A stretch of 13,272 nt of DNA, from contig NZCQ01000015.1 of the NCBI GenBank assembly GCA_002688335.1, forward strand, positions 1 to 13,272, in the 5' to 3' direction. Position numbers and translations under genes: made by a program. Shown one piece after another: positions 12,164 through 13,272 of the stretch. The notes under the pieces were generated by a model. The model was not told the origin of the DNA. It worked only from the letters and a program-made list of their open reading frames with translations, and ran no database searches. This DNA is from Candidatus Pacearchaeota archaeon (lineage in GTDB: Archaea > Nanobdellota > Nanobdellia > Pacearchaeales > GW2011-AR1). The first letter of the stretch is position 1. Every line of letters starts with the position of its first letter.

Positions 12164-12277
12164 AAGTGTAAACTTTTGCGTTTTACACTTAATTTGCTGC
12201 AAAAGTTTCCTGCCTGAACTTTTGTTGAATCCCCTTGTAAACTCCCAAAGTCCAGAATGAAAACGCAAAAGTTCAGG
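12164..12277. repeat. Cluster of nested inverted repeats
   Basis: Several complementary arms overlap. AAGTGTAAA (12164-12172) pairs with TTTACACTT (12182-12190), a 9-bp stem with a 9-nt loop. AACTTTTGCGTTTT (12171-12184) pairs with AAAACGCAAAAGTT (12260-12273), 14 perfect bp. CCTGAACTTTTG (12213-12224) pairs with CAAAAGTTCAGG (12266-12277), 12 perfect bp. The core AACTTTTG appears four times in alternating orientation (12171, 12200, 12217, 12266). The arms exclude one another, so alternative folds are possible. It may be the remnant end of a mobile element, a recombination site or a folded RNA. The bases from 12278 to the lipoprotein stop at 12294 include a C8 run (12284-12291) and nothing else I can identify. 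Confidence 0.6.
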
Positions 12278-12293
12278 AACAAACCCCCCCCAA

Positions 12294-12644
12294 TTATTTC
12301 AGTTCACAAGACCATTCTCCATTTATCAAAGAAGGCTCACTTGGAAATTCTGCCGCTGTATAAGATTTCCTAACCATCCCATCATTTCCCACAGGAGTTA
12401 CATTTAACCTATAAAACTTTTTTCCATCCCCTCTACCATAAAACATTCTTTCAAAATAAGATGAACCATCACCATATTCAACCATCACCATTTTACAATA
12501 ATCTAAAGTACCATTAGAATCCATATCCTCCATCCAAGAACAAAAAGTAGTTTCCCTCATAACAGGGCTTTTATTTTCCCTACCCCCACAACCAGGTAAA
12601 ATAACCATACTACAAGCCAATAATAGATTTGCCAATGTTCTCAT
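12294..12644 (-). CDS. Small secreted lipoprotein, hypothetical
   Basis: This 116-aa protein has a signal peptide and lipobox-like LPGC (16-19) in MRTLANLLLACSMVILPGCG, so it is probably exported and anchored by the Cys. The mature part contains DMDSNGTLDYCKM, an acidic loop resembling a single calcium-binding (EF-hand or dockerin-like) loop, then aromatic and Gly-rich strands (YGDGSSYFERMFYGRGDG), and ends GEWSCELK. There are three further Cys that could form disulfides. The family is not recognised. The start is supported by a TATA box 24-25 nt upstream. It follows the protease gene on the same strand with a 34-nt gap, so the two may be transcribed together and act in the same extracellular process. 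Confidence 0.7.
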   Translation of the reverse strand: MRTLANLLLACSMVILPGCGGRENKSPVMRETTFCSWMEDMDSNGTLDYCKMVMVEYGDGSSYFERMFYGRGDGKKFYRLNVTPVGNDGMVRKSYTAAEFPSEPSLINGEWSCELK

Positions 12645-12664
12645 ATTTTTCGAGGGTTTCTTAG

Positions 12665-12672
12665 ATTTTTAA
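12665..12672 (-). promoter_or_regulatory. TATA box for the lipoprotein gene
   Basis: TTAAAAAT on the minus strand is centred 24-25 nt from the ATG at 12644, between the protease stop and the lipoprotein start. Confidence 0.4.
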
Positions 12673-12678
12673 GCCTTT

Positions 12679-13272
12679 CTATCCAAGCATTATCAAAATA
12701 AGCTTCCCAATGAGAAATGAATATTCAGGATTAATCTCCAAAAACTCTCTTAGTGATAATTGAGATGAACTATACGTTCTTCGCCCATCAGCAGCTTGTA
12801 CTACTGATGAAATCTTACCATTACTATTTAACACCCCACCCCCACTTTGCCCTCCAGCCCCTCTAAAATCAAGGTGAACAACATTTGGTCTTAAATGATT
12901 ATATTCCTTCACCCAAGTAACCTGGCAACTTGATGCATAAAATGTTGAGCCAAATCCAGGACAACCTCCTATTAACATCCTGTTTCCCTTAGCTATCCTT
13001 TTTTCAAGGTCAATTTCAACAAATCCTCTTTTTTTAATCTCAGGAGTAGTCTTAATTGCAACAAGTGCTAAATCATATTTTGTTTGAGGAGATACGGCAA
13101 CAACTTCTGCATGTATTCCAGCTCCCTCATATTTTTTAGTCGATCTATACTTTTCTTCAAGCGTATTAAGATGAACAAAAAGATCGCCGGTTCCTTCAAC
13201 AACATGCCCTGCAGTAAGAACTATCGAATATTCTTCCCCATTCCTCTTAGTTGTTCCAACTATTGTTCCAGA
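12679..13272 (-). CDS. Trypsin-like serine protease, 3' part (5' end beyond the window)
   Basis: The frame is open to the right edge; 197 residues are visible, and a frame starting at the internal ATG (12978) would miss half the domain. The catalytic triad of the chymotrypsin fold is in order: His in VLTAGHVVEG (fragment residue 23), Asp in KYDLALVAIK (67), and Ser in GGQSGGGVLN (143) with its oxyanion-hole glycines. CPGFG (104-108), C116 and the SSVVQAADG strand fit the second beta-barrel. No PDZ domain follows, so it is a compact trypsin/Deg-core type and not a full HtrA. It is probably secreted or on the cell surface, but the signal peptide would lie outside the window. It ends in a hydrophobic tail, FLIGKLILIMLG, which could associate with the membrane. 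It could process the neighbouring lipoprotein; this is inference. Confidence 0.85.
   Translation of the reverse strand, partial: SGTIVGTTKRNGEEYSIVLTAGHVVEGTGDLFVHLNTLEEKYRSTKKYEGAGIHAEVVAVSPQTKYDLALVAIKTTPEIKKRGFVEIDLEKRIAKGNRMLIGGCPGFGSTFYASSCQVTWVKEYNHLRPNVVHLDFRGAGGQSGGGVLNSNGKISSVVQAADGRRTYSSSQLSLREFLEINPEYSFLIGKLILIMLG

Noticed and set aside
12171..12273. Integron attC site
   Set aside because: The arms fold in nested form but lack the conserved GTTRRRY/RYYYAAC ends, and no integrase is present.
12070..12282. A 70-codon minus-strand open frame as a gene in its own right
   Set aside because: Its front half runs through the inverted-repeat cluster and its end diverges from the coherent frame at an A-run. 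Only the middle part (LKLFKNAILTEEDINDE) fits the frameshifted gene, so the ATG at 12282 is not credible.
12679..12978. A complete 99-aa protein starting at the ATG at 12978
   Set aside because: The same frame stays open to the window edge and supplies the catalytic His and Asp of a serine protease, so the ATG is internal.

Overview
The window looks like a low-GC archaeal chromosome, most likely from the DPANN group (Woesearchaeota/Pacearchaeota-like). The support is a PCNA sliding clamp, an archaeal/eukaryotic-type primase that appears to be a single-chain small/large subunit fusion, and TATA boxes centred about 25-28 nt from the start codon of nearly every gene, the signature of leaderless transcription. 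No rRNA, tRNA or CRISPR array was seen.

Layout. 1-5206: cell-surface and hypothetical genes. A partial gene (minus, cut at base 1) and a secreted protein with two repeated domains (plus) diverge from what looks like one shared, symmetric TATA box. A conserved-looking hypothetical with a charged tail follows. It meets, tail to tail with a 4-nt overlap, two minus-strand surface proteins that share a Cys-rich CCIGxC module next to a membrane anchor. A 46-aa gene follows. 5231-9288: the replication block. The primase carries a 446-aa intein with a homing endonuclease inside its active-site motif. The divergent operon encodes a 102-aa protein and PCNA.

9300-12170: accessory region. A stand-alone RelA/SpoT-type (p)ppGpp synthetase and an AAA/DUF4143 ATPase are separated by four helically phased ATTTTGCG-like boxes. 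The pair is flanked by broken coding sequence: a 32-codon fragment on one side and a frameshifted gene on the other. These may be two halves of one gene interrupted by the insert, with GATTATT at both edges. 12164-12277 holds nested inverted repeats. 12294-13272: a small lipoprotein and the 3' part of a secreted trypsin-like serine protease.

Working together: primase and PCNA form a replication locus. The two Cys-module proteins probably act together at the cell surface. The synthetase/ATPase pair looks like a laterally acquired stress or defence cassette. No transposase or integrase is visible. All names rest on reading the sequence and remembered family motifs; no database search was run.
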